Source of the DNA: Demequina litorisediminis
Lineage (GTDB): Bacteria > Actinomycetota > Actinomycetes > Actinomycetales > Demequinaceae
DNA: 55,298 nucleotides
Reading direction: 5' to 3'
NCBI RefSeq assembly: GCF_030161615.1
Contig: NZ_BSUN01000003.1
Coordinates: 1 to 55,298 of the forward strand
Shown here: positions 1-8,408 of the stretch, piece by piece
Numbering within the stretch: position 1 is the stretch's first letter
How the letters are laid out: each line of letters opens with the position of its first letter
Program-made: the position numbers and the translations under genes
The notes under the pieces: generated by a model
The model's database searches: none
What the model was told of the DNA's origin: nothing
What the model saw: only the letters and a program-made list of their open reading frames with translations

Positions 1-809
1 CGTCGTCTCCCAGTGGGATGAGGCAAGCGAGAAGGCTCGCACGCTGGTCAAGGACGTAGGCGAGGACGTCAAGAAGCCTGCGACTGTCACTGCTGTCACC
101 AAGCATCTCAGCGCAGGCGACACGATCGCCGATGCGCTCTCTGATGATGCGGATGCTACGGAGATCTCCGCGCATACCAAGGACCTCGAAGCCGCGATCG
201 ACGGTTCGCACCGCTGACCGCGGCGCTGTCGAAGTCTCACCAGGCCTGGAAAGACGAAAAGGCCAAGGCTGAGGCCGAGGAGGCCGGCTCGTCTACCGAC
301 GACGGCAAGGCCGCCGCGGCCTCGCCAGGCGGTTCCTCAAGTTCGTCTGGATCGTCTAAGTCCTCGAGTTCCGCGCCTGGATCATCTTCTGGCTCGTCGA
401 GCAGGCTCCAAGGGCTCATCTTCCTCTGGCTCGTCGAGGCTCGTCTGGCTCGTCGACGCCAGAGAAGACCACGGAGCCCAAGCCCAAGCCCGCGGAGACC
501 ACTCCCCCGCGCCCAAAGACCCCGTGATGTCCTGGTCCAAGTGCGACGGAGAGTCCATGTGGCGCCTTGCCGATGGCAGCCCCACGGGAAGTGGAAAGGG
601 TTGCGCCATTGCCTCGGACGTGCGTGCGCGCATCAAGGACAACCCTGGCAGCGGGGCGTGCTCGTTCCTCAAGTCGATCACTGCCGACAACAGGGACACG
701 CTCATCAGCCAGGCGAACTACTACCAGCCTTGGGAACACCAAGACGGTGGTGACGCAGGCGAACGAGACTCAGGTCAAGGTCGAGTATTACGGCTGCCAG
801 GCGTCCTAG
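1..809 (+). CDS. Membrane-anchored Ser/Gly-linker protein, 3' part
   Basis: This is the 3' portion of the gene described in full at 43673-44953; its 5' end lies at the other end of the contig. The frame is broken near 201, 405, 433, 561 and 724. Restoring AGCT at these places rebuilds the helical region, the Ser/Gly linker and the C-terminal cysteine-containing domain. The copy at 44140-44953 differs at the same points and reads AGCT at 44577 where this copy reads AGGCT. The frame also needs one more C in the run near 486. Confidence 0.75.
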
Positions 810-876
810 TGGCAAATGACAACTTCTCGCGTCGCGCCTACGGCGTGGGAGAGTTTGCCGCCCCTAGGGTGCCCCT

Positions 877-966
877 ATGGATAGCCCTACCTGCACCGTG
901 CGTGCGTGGTGGCGACCCTATGAGCCCAGTGACCTCCAACTCAAGGTGAGGTCGACCGGCGGGTAA
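877..966 (+). CDS. Possible 29-residue ORF upstream of rep
   Basis: A short ATG frame beginning MDSPTCTVRAWW lies between the membrane-protein gene and the Rep-like gene. A weak AGGGTG precedes the start. It is identical in the second copy at 45021-45110. No family is recognised. It could be a leader peptide for the replication gene or chance coding. Nothing else is seen in 810-983. Confidence 0.25.
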   Translation: MDSPTCTVRAWWRPYEPSDLQLKVRSTGG

Positions 967-983
967 CAGCCCCCGGGAAAGCG

Positions 984-1030
984 AAAAGCCCGCTCCCGAT
1001 GTTTGGCGACTGGAGGAGCGAGCCTTTTCT
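984..1030 (+). terminator. Stem-loop terminator upstream of rep
   Basis: An A-rich arm (AAAAGCCCGCTCC) pairs with GGAGCGAGCCTTTT across a loop of about 20 bases, and the right arm ends in T residues. If the right-arm AGCCT is really AGCT, the stem becomes 13 bp with one mismatch. It would end transcription of the upstream membrane-protein gene. A short inverted repeat, CAGGT-gatct-ACCTG, follows at 1097-1111 just before the Rep-like gene. Confidence 0.6.
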
Positions 1031-1125
1031 AACGGTTAGTTAGGAGTAGTCCCATAGTAGGCCCCCACACGGGGTTTAGTCGAACACACCCAAAAACAGG
1101 TGATCTACCTGCATCTTCACGCACT

Positions 1126-2538
1126 TTGTGGCGTGTCCTCGACGACCCTCTGCCCTCCTTGGCGACCGCTCAAGCGGACCCGCTAGCGGCCCTCGCCGCG
1201 CTCCCGGTGCGCTCTCACGCGGCCGCGATCCAATACGCGATCGCCCGCTCCCTCGGACAGCCGGCACCCGCGGCCGCGACCACGGCCCCACAAGCCGCTC
1301 CCAGCCTTCCTGCGTGGCATCTGTGCAACGACGCACAGCAAGCCCGCTGGCGCGTCCTCAAACGCCGCGCAGCACGCTCCTATCACCGCTCCCGCCCCAT
1401 CCGGGGCCTCAAAGCCTCCGACCGTGGCCACGAGGCCGCCGTGAGCCGCGCAGTGACGCTCGAGGACGACCTCACCAGGCCCGCGACCCGCGCCGGGTGG
1501 ATCGAGGCGCTCGAAGAGTCAGCCTTCATCGACAGCCTCGATGCCTCTCAGACGTCCAGGAAGGGCCGCTCCAAGCGCGACATGGTCCTCGAGCCGGCCA
1601 GAGCCCTCGCAGCGTCAGAACGTGACCGTACGGGCACCACAAGCCCCGGCCACGCCTATCTCGCACGCCGCCTCGGCGTCAGCGGAAGGACCGTCACACG
1701 CTACCTACGCGCCCTTGAGGCGGCCGGTTTCGTCATGGCCCTGTCTGCGGGCCGTTCAGCAGGCTACGGAGGCTCTGACGAGGGCGCTTTGCGCGTCGTC
1801 TACCTCCTGGTGGTGCCCCGCGACCCCTCGAAGCCTGCGCACGCGGCCGTGCACCGCTCGCCGCACTTTCACACAGTTCATGCGGTCGGTTGTGGAGAAG
1901 GTTGTCACCCCCTCCTGGCCACCAGGAGTAGGTAAAACCCACGCACGCGCGCACGAGGTTTCAAGCATGATGGAGCCGCTTCGCGGCCCAGAATCTATTC
2001 CGAGCGGCCTATTCGGCCGCTGGTCACGTGCCAATCACCCTAGATACACGCGCACAGTTCGGCTTGGGCCCAGGAGATTGTCCCGGACAAGCCGTGACAA
2101 GGTCGCGCTCGAGGTCACCCAACTGCGACCTGAGTTGATGCGCGTCAAAGGGCTGACGTTCAAAGCGCTGCGGGCCGCGATTCGTGAGTTCGTCGACGCC
2201 GGCTACGACGCCACCGACATCGTTCACATGCTCGACTGGACTCCCAGGAACGAAGCCCGCCCACACTCAGGGCTCTACGGCATCGTGCACGGCACCGCAT
2301 GGATCGCTCGAGTATTCGACCCCTGGCGCGATAGCCACGGCACTCCCCTGGCGTCACCTGGCGCTCGTCGACGCGCAGCCGAACACCGTCGGCGCAACGC
2401 GGCCGCCGAGCGCGCCGCACAGCGCGAGCACGAACGGATCCAGCTCCTCCACGAACGGGCAACAGCCCCCGCGGGCTACGGCCGCGACTACTACCTCGCC
2501 TGCGCGCGGCTGGCGCGTTCAAAGGAGCCCGGTCGTGA
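1126..2538 (+). CDS. Winged-helix plasmid replication initiator-like protein
   Basis: About 470 residues once AGCT is restored at 1831 (…DPSKLRTRP…) and 2497 (…YYLKLRAAG…); the stop is then TGA at 2536. Residues about 165-200 form a helix-turn-helix (AYLARRLGVSGRTVTRYL) followed by a winged stretch. The C-terminal third is basic and carries an ATDIVHMLDWTPRNE segment and an FDPWRDSHG segment, resembling the tails of actinobacterial plasmid Rep proteins. The start is uncertain: TTG at 1126 is the first usable start and no good ribosome site precedes it. It lies just upstream of the SSB-like and parA genes, where a replication gene is expected. The Rep call is inference from domain layout and neighbours; a transcriptional regulator remains possible. 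Confidence 0.6.
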
Positions 2539-2553
2539 GTGCCCAAGCGTTAG

Positions 2554-2584
2554 GACATACGTCCCTACGGGCTCGCCGTATGTC
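2554..2584. promoter_or_regulatory. 8-bp inverted repeat after rep
   Basis: GACATACG at 2554-2561 and CGTATGTC at 2577-2584 form a perfect inverted repeat with a 15-base loop, just after the corrected Rep stop. No T tract follows. It may be a terminator without a T run or an operator for the SSB-like gene starting at 2722. Confidence 0.35.
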
Positions 2585-2721
2585 TGATTTGCCCTGGAAT
2601 CGCCTGCGAGTCATGTCACACCGGTTAACACCCGTAACACCCCGATCCCTACCGTGAAAGTGCACAATCTTTCGCCACGGCACGGATGCCAACGGCACTT
2701 CATGGAACGGATTCCACCACA

Positions 2722-3123
2722 ATGAACACCTTCACCGTCCCCACCGAGGGAACCTTCCCAATCATGGGCTGGGTCGCCACCGCGCCCGTCCTCGACGACG
2801 ACACCGTGACCTTCGACCTCGTCGTGACACCCCGCATCAAGAACGCTAGCGACGACGGATGGACGCCTGCACCAGCCGAGTGGTTCACCGTCAACGCCTA
2901 CGACAGCCTCGCGTTCCACCTTGCACAGTCCGTGCGCGTTGGAGAGCCCCTGTTGGTCTTTGGCTCAGTGGGCAGCCCCTCCCCCGCCTCCGGGACACAG
3001 CGCACGCGGCACCGCCTCCACGCCACCGCCGCGGGACACAACCTCGCCATCGGGCCAGCCATGTTCGGCGCCGGCCGAGACGAACTCGTGGATCATGACA
3101 CCTATGACGTCACGCCCGTGTGA
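2722..3123 (+). CDS. Single-stranded DNA-binding protein-like (OB fold)
   Basis: A 133-residue protein starting MNTFTVPTEGTF. Beta strands with EWFTVNAYDSLAFHLAQSV and a GEPLLVFGSV segment match the OB-fold core of bacterial SSB proteins (the W-F-x-V and V-x-V-G parts). It lacks the long Gly/Pro acidic tail of housekeeping SSB; the C-terminus is short and acidic (DHDTYDVTPV). The start is the ATG at 2722; an upstream in-frame ATG at 2686 would add an unconserved extension. At 3013 this copy reads CACCGCCTCC and the second reads CACCAGGCTCC; CACCAGCTCC fits both and keeps the frame (…RHQLHATAAG…). Likely role: plasmid single-strand protection in replication or transfer. Confidence 0.75.
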   Translation: MNTFTVPTEGTFPIMGWVATAPVLDDDTVTFDLVVTPRIKNASDDGWTPAPAEWFTVNAYDSLAFHLAQSVRVGEPLLVFGSVGSPSPASGTQRTRHRLHATAAGHNLAIGPAMFGAGRDELVDHDTYDVTPV

Positions 3124-3332
3124 ACGCGTGACGCCACAGGTGCATCCACATAGGCAGACCGACGTGACGCCACACGTTCGGCTCTACGTTTCCCCATCTA
3201 TGACGTATGGCTAGCGTTATGGCATGGCGTAACGTGTGAACTATGGTACGGTAGTAAACGTTAGACAGGGCGTGGCGCAACGCACGCTCTCACATACGGC
3301 TACTAGTGTGGTTTCACACAGGAGGAATGGTT
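3103..3332. promoter_or_regulatory. Repeat-rich parA leader, candidate centromere or operator
   Basis: About 200 bp without a gene before parA. The 11-mer GTGACGCCACA occurs at 3128 and 3164, a TATGACGT word occurs near 3104 and 3199, and GGCGTAACG-type words follow. The region is less GC-rich near 3215-3265 and ends in a strong AGGAGG ribosome site at 3320. ParA-type operons usually carry the centromere or ParA/partner binding sites here. No exact promoter boxes can be fixed by eye. Confidence 0.45.
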
Positions 3333-4227
3333 ATGGCTATTGCACGCAGTGTGGTTGTTGCTCAGGGCAAGGGTGGCGTCGGTAAGACGTCCGTTGCCTG
3401 CAACGTGGCGGGCCTCGCCGCGGCGTCCGGGCTGAGGGTTCTGCTCGTGGACCTGGATCCCCAGGGCAACGTGGCTCGCGACCTCGGCATGGAGCGGGGG
3501 AGTGGCAACGACCTCCTGATGGCACTCATGGCCGGGGCCACGCCACCGATCGTTAAGGACGTGCGTGGAGGGCTTGACGTGGTCCCCGGCGGGCCAGACA
3601 TCGCCGACCTCACCGCCATGGCAATGTCCCGCGCGATGCGCGGCGAGCCGGGTCTGTCCAAGAACCTCAACCAGTCGCTCGCGTCCATCGCGGGTAACTA
3701 CGACCTCATCCTGATCGACACCCCGCCGGGGGAGAAGATGCTCGTCGAGGCCGCGTTCGGCTGTGCCGCCGCGGTGGTCATCCCGACCAGGTCGGACGAC
3801 GCCAGCATTGACGGCCTCGAGCGAGTCGCTGAGCGGTTCATTGCCGCACGCGACACCAACCCCGACCTTGAGGCTCGCCGGAGTGCTGCTGTTCGGCATG
3901 GGATCACGCTCCCGCCGCCTCGAGCGATCAGTGCGTGACACCATCGCCCAGGTCGTTGGTGCCGCCGCTCCCATCTTCGACACGCCTATCCGGCACCTCG
4001 AATCCGCGGCCGTCGACGCCCGCCGTCACGGCCGTCTCGTCCACGAACTCGAGGACGCCGTCTCGGAGGACCGCAGCGCACGCCTCGCAGCGCTGCGCGC
4101 AGGCGAGAAGCCCGGCGAAGGACTGTTCGTCAGCAACGCCACCAGCCTCGCCAACGACTACCAAGACTTCACCCGCGAACTGCTCAAGCGCATCGCTGAG
4201 CTCGAAAGCAAGGAGATCCCCGCATGA
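3333..4227 (+). CDS. parA: ParA-family partition ATPase
   Basis: About 297 residues after one correction. The deviant Walker A (KGGVGKTS) lies at residues 12-19, LLVDLDPQGN at about 39-48, and Walker B-like LILIDTPPGE follows near 128. The ATG at 3333 is chosen because AGGAGG sits 7 bases upstream; the ATG at 3327 is too close to it. At 3871 the frame breaks at GAGGCTC; reading GAGCTC gives …NPDLELAGVLLFGMG…, the usual ParA C-terminal strand and helical tail. The stop overlaps the next start by 4 bases, typical of parA with its centromere-binding partner. It would use ATP-driven DNA binding to segregate the plasmid. Confidence 0.9.
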
Positions 4228-4811
4228 GCCCCGAACGCCAAGCCCCCCAGCGTGCCAGCCTCGAAGGCGCATTCTCAGGCAAGGACCGCGGCCAGGCTCT
4301 CTCGGGTCTCCTGACGCCCAAGGCCCCTCAGCCGGCGGATGCAGCCACACCCGCACCGTCGGAACCGGTGCCCGTGAAGCCGAGCGCCGAGCCCAAGCAG
4401 GCTAAGCCCGCTACAACACCCAAGAAGGCGGCCACACCCGTCTCCCAGAGCGTCGACAACGAGACGATCGTGAACGTCGGTATCTACCTCGAGCCCGACC
4501 TCCTCGAGCGGCTGACCGCGATCCGCAAGGAACGCGACACGACCTACGCCGACCTCCTGGTGGAAGCATTCGACGCCGTCGACGTCGAGAGCCTCACCGA
4601 GCACTTCGCAGGTACGACCGCGCCGAGCCTCGTCCCTGGACAGATGCCCCGGGCTGTCAAGGTCAAGCGATCCGGCTCCGGCATCCAGCGTCAGTTCCGC
4701 CTCACCGTTGCGCAGCGCGACTACCTCGACGCGATCGCCGACAAGGTCGGCGCCCCGTCGAGGTCAGCCCTCGCCGCTACGGTGCTCGCAAAGCACGTCG
4801 ACCGCACCTAG
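4224..4811 (+). CDS. ParA partner, putative centromere-binding protein
   Basis: 195 residues, translationally coupled to parA (ATGA overlap). The first 75 residues are Pro/Ala/Lys-rich and probably disordered, as in ParA-stimulating N-terminal tails. Two similar segments follow: NVGIYLEPDLLERLTAIRKE and, near residue 165, QRQFRLTVAQRDYLDAIADK. Each looks like a ribbon-helix-helix unit (a beta strand then two helices). This would make a tandem or paired DNA-binding protein acting as the ParB-type partner. It has no canonical ParB domain; function is inferred from position and architecture. Confidence 0.6.
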   Translation: MSPERQAPQRASLEGAFSGKDRGQALSGLLTPKAPQPADAATPAPSEPVPVKPSAEPKQAKPATTPKKAATPVSQSVDNETIVNVGIYLEPDLLERLTAIRKERDTTYADLLVEAFDAVDVESLTEHFAGTTAPSLVPGQMPRAVKVKRSGSGIQRQFRLTVAQRDYLDAIADKVGAPSRSALAATVLAKHVDRT

Positions 4812-4822
4812 GAGCCACACGT

Positions 4823-5547
4823 ATGGTCAACACCGATAGCGGCCCCACGGAGTCCGCCAATCCCGTGGAAGCGGCGATCACCGCGCTCACGGCCGCGGCC
4901 CGTCAGACCCGTGTCAGGGGCGCAGGCACCGAGCACGAGAAGGTCGAGCCCGTCGACTTCGCCGAGATCGCGTGCCACGTCTTGACGACGGTGGCCGCGA
5001 ACATCGGGGGAGTGGAGGACCTGCTTGCAGGACGCTCCGGCTCGTGGGAAGCCGACTACGTGCGCAACATCGTGAACTCCACCGCGGGCGCCGAGCCCGG
5101 CACCCTCCTGCCGTACCGCACCGAGCCAGTCCAGATCGCATTCGACGAGGAAGAGGAGTTTGAGATCTTCGGGCTTACTGACCTCTACTCCGAGCAGGTC
5201 GACGAGCCTCGAGGCCGTGACGTTTGACGAGAACGCCACCGAGGAGCAGACCAACGCGGCCTACCGGGCGCTGACCCGCATGGCCGAGCCTGTGGGAAGC
5301 GGACCTTCTCGCCTACCGCGACAACTACCTCGAGGCAGCGCGTAGTTTCGTGGCCGCCCGCGGTGCCACGTGCGACGTCGTGCTCGTCGGACGGGACCGG
5401 TGGAATGAACTCGGCGATGAGGTCAAGTCTCACGCCCACGACCACGCCCGCCTGCCCATGACCGGCGCCGCCCCAGACTTCTCAAATGGCACGCCCGCGG
5501 ACGCGCTACGCCGCTCTGGCAACACCTACGCCGATCGTGCAAGATGA
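4823..5547 (+). CDS. Conserved unknown protein of the par locus
   Basis: About 240 residues when AGCT is restored at 5205 (…VDELEAVTF…) and 5287 (…MAELWEADLL…); both corrections join long open frames. The protein is acidic in the middle (FDEEEEFEIFG), has an alpha-helical C-terminal part (LLAYRDNYLEAARSFVAAR) and ends GNTYADRAR. No domain is recognised. It follows parA and its partner by 11 bases on the same strand, so it probably belongs to that operon and ends at the terminator at 5679. Confidence 0.6.
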
Positions 5548-5553
5548 TCGCAA

Positions 5554-5636
5554 GCCCTGAGGCTCCCCCCAGGAGCCGGCGCGTCGGGTTAGCCCCCTTT
5601 CCTGACGCCGCGGGTTCGACTCCCGCACAGGGCACC
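5554..5636 (+). other. tRNA-like remnant
   Basis: GCCCTG near 5554 pairs with CAGGGC before ACC, like an acceptor stem, and GCGGG-TTCGACT-CCCGC is a proper T arm. A GCTC…GAGC pair resembles a D stem. The anticodon arm is not canonical and the spacing between acceptor and D stem is wrong, so this is not a clear functional tRNA. It may be a decayed tRNA or an old integration-site fragment. The second copy (49703-49784) differs by one C in a run. Confidence 0.3.
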
Positions 5637-5678
5637 GTGCCGGCATGGTGGTTTGGTCGCCACCACACCGGTCACTCA

Positions 5679-5725
5679 CCTGAGGCCGCCGACACCAATT
5701 CCTTTCTGGCTCCGGCGGCCTCAGG
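5679..5725. terminator. Bidirectional terminator between convergent genes
   Basis: A perfect 13-bp inverted repeat (CCTGAGGCCGCCG at 5679, its complement at 5713) encloses a 21-base loop. It lies between the plus-strand par operon and the 3' end of the minus-strand HNH-repeat gene, whose stop codon is inside the right arm. T-rich bases follow on the plus strand. Confidence 0.7.
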
Positions 5726-6452
5726 CCTTTCTCCGCGCCGTCCGCCACGAACGACTCGAGATCGCACGCCTCCGGCTCGCATGCTCGGCCCGCAACCGTG
5801 CCACATACTGCGCGTGCAGATCAGGCACCACGAGCATCGGCAAAGCCCGGTTCACAACCTCGTGCCACAACCCCACCTTCTCGATCGTCGCGACAGAGGG
5901 ACAATCCTCGCGCCCCGCAGCCCACTCCCGATACTGCGAGCCCGACGTCGACCCCGTCTCAGCGATGAACTCCGCCACCACATCGGCGCACAACTCCAGC
6001 GTCCACTTGTCATGCCTACGTAGAGGCTGCACAGTGCCCACTCCCGCGGACTCGAGCGCGGCATTCCATGAGCCGAAACGTCGAATGATCGTCTGGCTCG
6101 ACGGGGCAGAGGCACCCGGCCGCGTCGCGAGATTTCGATAGCGGGCCTCACGCACATCACCATCAAGAACCACCGCCGCCTTACGCAGCGCTTCACGCGC
6201 CTGCGCGTCAGTCCACGCCCGTGTCTTGCGCCGCTCAGGCGCGGGTGTGTGCGCGCTGTGACGAGCAAACGCCACCAAATCCGGACCCAACACCCTCGCC
6301 AGCGTCTCGACGTCGGTCCTCGCATGCCGGGCGAGAGCCTTCATGGTGATCCCCGGCTGCGCTTCCAGCACGCGACAAGCGCGCGCCAGCGCATCAAGAG
6401 ATCTCGAGCGAGCATCCCGATCGGTGTACTGGAACGTCAGCATGGCCCTCAT
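5721..6452 (-). CDS. HNH-associated-repeat DNA-binding protein
   Basis: About 243 residues from the ATG at 6452 (MRAMLTFQYTD); the longer open frame upstream runs through the promoter region and is unlikely. The N-terminal part has helix-turn-helix character (GITMKALARHARTDVETLA). A segment with TIIRRFGSWNAALESAGV matches the homing-endonuclease-associated repeat (a Gly-x-Trp-xx-Ala-Leu-xx-Ala-Gly pattern). A second degenerate unit follows (…SVATIEKVGLWHEVVNRAL). The basic C-terminus has no HNH catalytic motif, so a DNA-binding rather than cutting role is likely. Copies differ at 6013 and 6197, where AGCT fits both (…PLRSYDKWT…, …DAQLREALR…). It is divergent from the secreted-protein gene at 6636. 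Confidence 0.65.
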   Translation of the reverse strand: MRAMLTFQYTDRDARSRSLDALARACRVLEAQPGITMKALARHARTDVETLARVLGPDLVAFARHSAHTPAPERRKTRAWTDAQAREALRKAAVVLDGDVREARYRNLATRPGASAPSSQTIIRRFGSWNAALESAGVGTVQPLRRHDKWTLELCADVVAEFIAETGSTSGSQYREWAAGREDCPSVATIEKVGLWHEVVNRALPMLVVPDLHAQYVARLRAEHASRRRAISSRSWRTARRKA

Positions 6453-6546
6453 GGTGGCGGGACGACACGACGATGTCGACGGGCCACGCCTGCCCCCAAC
6501 CAAGTACCGTCCGGCAACGCTGCCACCGCGGAGTGTGTGGCATCTA

Positions 6547-6575
6547 TTGACAGCACGAATGTGCGGGCTTAGGTT
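6547..6575 (+). promoter_or_regulatory. Promoter for the 6636 gene
   Basis: TTGACA at 6547-6552, a 17-base spacer and TAGGTT at 6570-6575 give a good primary-sigma promoter about 60 bases upstream of the ATG at 6636. It is present unchanged in the second copy. Confidence 0.55.
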
Positions 6576-6635
6576 GCAAATGCGTGCAAAGGGGCATCGC
6601 GCATGTGTTGGGGATCTAGTCCAATCTGGGGGGAC

Positions 6636-7094
6636 ATGATGACACAAACGGCCAAGCCGGCGAACTCGGCCAAATTGAGAGTGGCCGCCATTTCGGTCAT
6701 GGCGGGAATTCTCGTCGGCATGACAGGCACTGCGGCAACCGCGGCCGTGGTGTACGGGGCCTGGGAAACGGTGTGGAACGTCGGCGCATACGACTACAAG
6801 GCCCGACCTTCCGCTAACAGCAATGGCACGAAGCCATCAGGCGGACTCACCGTGTCGTCGTCGCCTACGGCTCCCGCGGGGTGGCAGGGGGCGTCGGCTC
6901 GCCTCTGGCGCGGCAACGCCCTTTGTGGCTCGGCGAGCCGGGTCCTTACAACACAGAGCGTCACAATCATTTCGCGAACCGTGGCGAAGGATTGTGGGTC
7001 GGGAGAGTACCGCGGGTCCGGCTTTGGGTACGCGTACTACAGCGGTGACTATCGTTCACACCAATCGGCCCGAAGCCCGATTGTGATTTGGTGA
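6636..7094 (+). CDS. Secreted small protein
   Basis: 152 residues from ATG 6636 (a second ATG follows directly), with a G-rich ribosome site GGGGGGA just upstream. A signal peptide is visible: a short basic start, the hydrophobic VAAISVMAGILVGMTGTAA, and a probable Ala-x-Ala cleavage near residue 38. The mature part of about 115 residues is Gly/Ser/Tyr-rich, has two cysteines (ALCGSAS, KDCGSGE) that could form one disulfide, and ends in SPIVIW. It resembles small actinobacterial secreted bacteriocin-like proteins only in size and composition. Its stop overlaps a possible GTG start of the next gene. Confidence 0.7.
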   Translation: MMTQTAKPANSAKLRVAAISVMAGILVGMTGTAATAAVVYGAWETVWNVGAYDYKARPSANSNGTKPSGGLTVSSSPTAPAGWQGASARLWRGNALCGSASRVLTTQSVTIISRTVAKDCGSGEYRGSGFGYAYYSGDYRSHQSARSPIVIW

Positions 7095-7105
7095 AGGTGA
7101 TGAAA

Positions 7106-7522
7106 ATGCGACACATCTCGCTCTCTCCTCAAATGATTCTCATCGCCGGGGTCGGCCTCGTCGGTGGAGTGGGAATCGGCGTTGCACTTGGCGTCTCAGG
7201 TCTAGGTACCTCTGCGCCGCCTGGCGCGGCTCCTGTCGCTGAAACTCACCAGCCCACTGTCAGCAACGACGACACCCGGCTCGGAGAAGTCATCCTCGAC
7301 GAGAAGGAGCCCGAGTTCATTCAGGCCTGGGGTGAAGACGGAACCCTCGGGTTCGTCAAATCAGCAGACCTCGAGCCTGTAAAGGTGTCCAGCCCTGAGG
7401 ATGCTGCGCGTGCCAACGACGTGGCGGACAAAGTGTTCTCGATCCCGCTGTATGACGAGGACGGGAAGACTGTCATCGGCGAGTTCCTTGTGAACGACGG
7501 CGCGTCGACTATCGAGAAGTAG
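7106..7522 (+). CDS. Membrane-anchored extracytoplasmic protein paired with 6636
   Basis: 138 residues from ATG 7106, which has AAGGTG upstream; ATG 7100 and GTG 7091 are alternatives, the last overlapping the previous stop. One transmembrane segment (ILIAGVGLVGGVGIGVALGV) near residues 10-30 is followed by an acidic extracytoplasmic domain of about 95 residues (LGEVILDEKEPEFIQAWGED, then FSIPLYDEDGKTVIGEFLVN). No family recognised. The tight pairing suggests the two proteins act together, for example as a secreted factor and a cognate membrane protein. Confidence 0.65.
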   Translation: MRHISLSPQMILIAGVGLVGGVGIGVALGVSGLGTSAPPGAAPVAETHQPTVSNDDTRLGEVILDEKEPEFIQAWGEDGTLGFVKSADLEPVKVSSPEDAARANDVADKVFSIPLYDEDGKTVIGEFLVNDGASTIEK

Positions 7523-8408
7523 CGACCCCGGCGTTCCCCCCGCCCTCCGGCAGAGAGGTTGTGCCCGGTCGACGTGGCACCGCCGCGCAGCCGCCTGCTT
7601 GCGAGCCGGTGTGTGTCGGCGGGGTACAACCGTCACCCAGAGTCCCGCTGTCCACTTGTGGGCGGGTGGAGCCCCTTGCGTGCCTCAGGCCGTCCACAAG
7701 AGGGCAGGGGGCACACGCCCCACCCACCCCCGCGCCGCCGGCGCTAGCCGGCGAGCGCGCTACCAAAAGGAGCGACCGCAAGCGGTCGCGCAGTCACCCT
7801 CCCGCCGACCGGACGCCCTGCGGGCGTCCAACGGCATCCCCGGGTCTTCTGGCCATCATCACGGTCAGTGCCTGCCAATACGTTCTGTCTTTGAAGTTCA
7901 CCAGGATGGAGTGCCGTGGCTAGAGCCCGACCTGGTGGGCGTGCCCCTTCGGGTCGGGCTCTAGTCGCTTTGCGACCCAAGCCCCGCTGTTTCCATCCGT
8001 GCGCGCGCGGCGCTTCGGATGGGCGGGTCTTGGCCCTTCGGGTCACGATCCCTCACGCATACCCCAGCCTGCGGCTGGTGGCCCACCAGACAAGCCTGGT
8101 GGGGAGCGCTGCGCGCTCGTGGACGCGTCCGCTGCGCGGCCGCGACAGTGTGGGGTGTTCAAGCATCGGCTGAGGGACCATTCTTGCCCTCTGCGCGCTG
8201 CGCACAACCGTCGCCTGCGCTGCCGGCCTGACCGGTCCGGCGAGATTCCTTTCCCCGCTGCGCTCGGCCGTGAATCTTCCTCCCGGTGGGCCCCTTCGGG
8301 GTTGCTGCTTTCGCGCTCCGAGGGCATCTGGTCCCCTATCAGCCGATGCGGTGACCAACCGTCACGCACACCGCGCGCGGGCCGCACCGGGTGAGAAAGG
8401 AACCACCC
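7523..8408 (+). ncRNA. Structured leader, family 1, copy a
   Basis: 886 bases without a convincing gene, dense in inverted repeats, ending in the ribosome site and ATG of the ParB-like gene. Visible stems: CTTGTGG/CCACAAG (7655/7694), GCGACCG/CGGTCGC (7772/7783), GGACGCC/GGCGTCC (7811/7823), a perfect 13-bp stem (7920/7952), CCATCCG/CGGATGG (7993/8016), CCAGCC/GGCTGG (8064/8073), CCCACCAG/CTGGTGGG (8082/8096), a long-range GGGACCA/TGGTCCC (8174/8329) enclosing AGATTC/GAATCT (8243/8272). From 7929 on it is repeated at 11143-11625; its core is shared with 12599-13270 and 14695-15367. Stem changes between copies are compensatory, so RNA structure is likely conserved. Function unknown: cis-regulatory leader or a large structured RNA. 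Confidence 0.6.

Noticed and set aside
7920..7964. Perfect 13-bp hairpin as a simple terminator for the 7106 gene
   Set aside because: It lies 400 bases beyond the stop, has no T run, and is followed by many further stems of the leader; it fits better as part of the leader.
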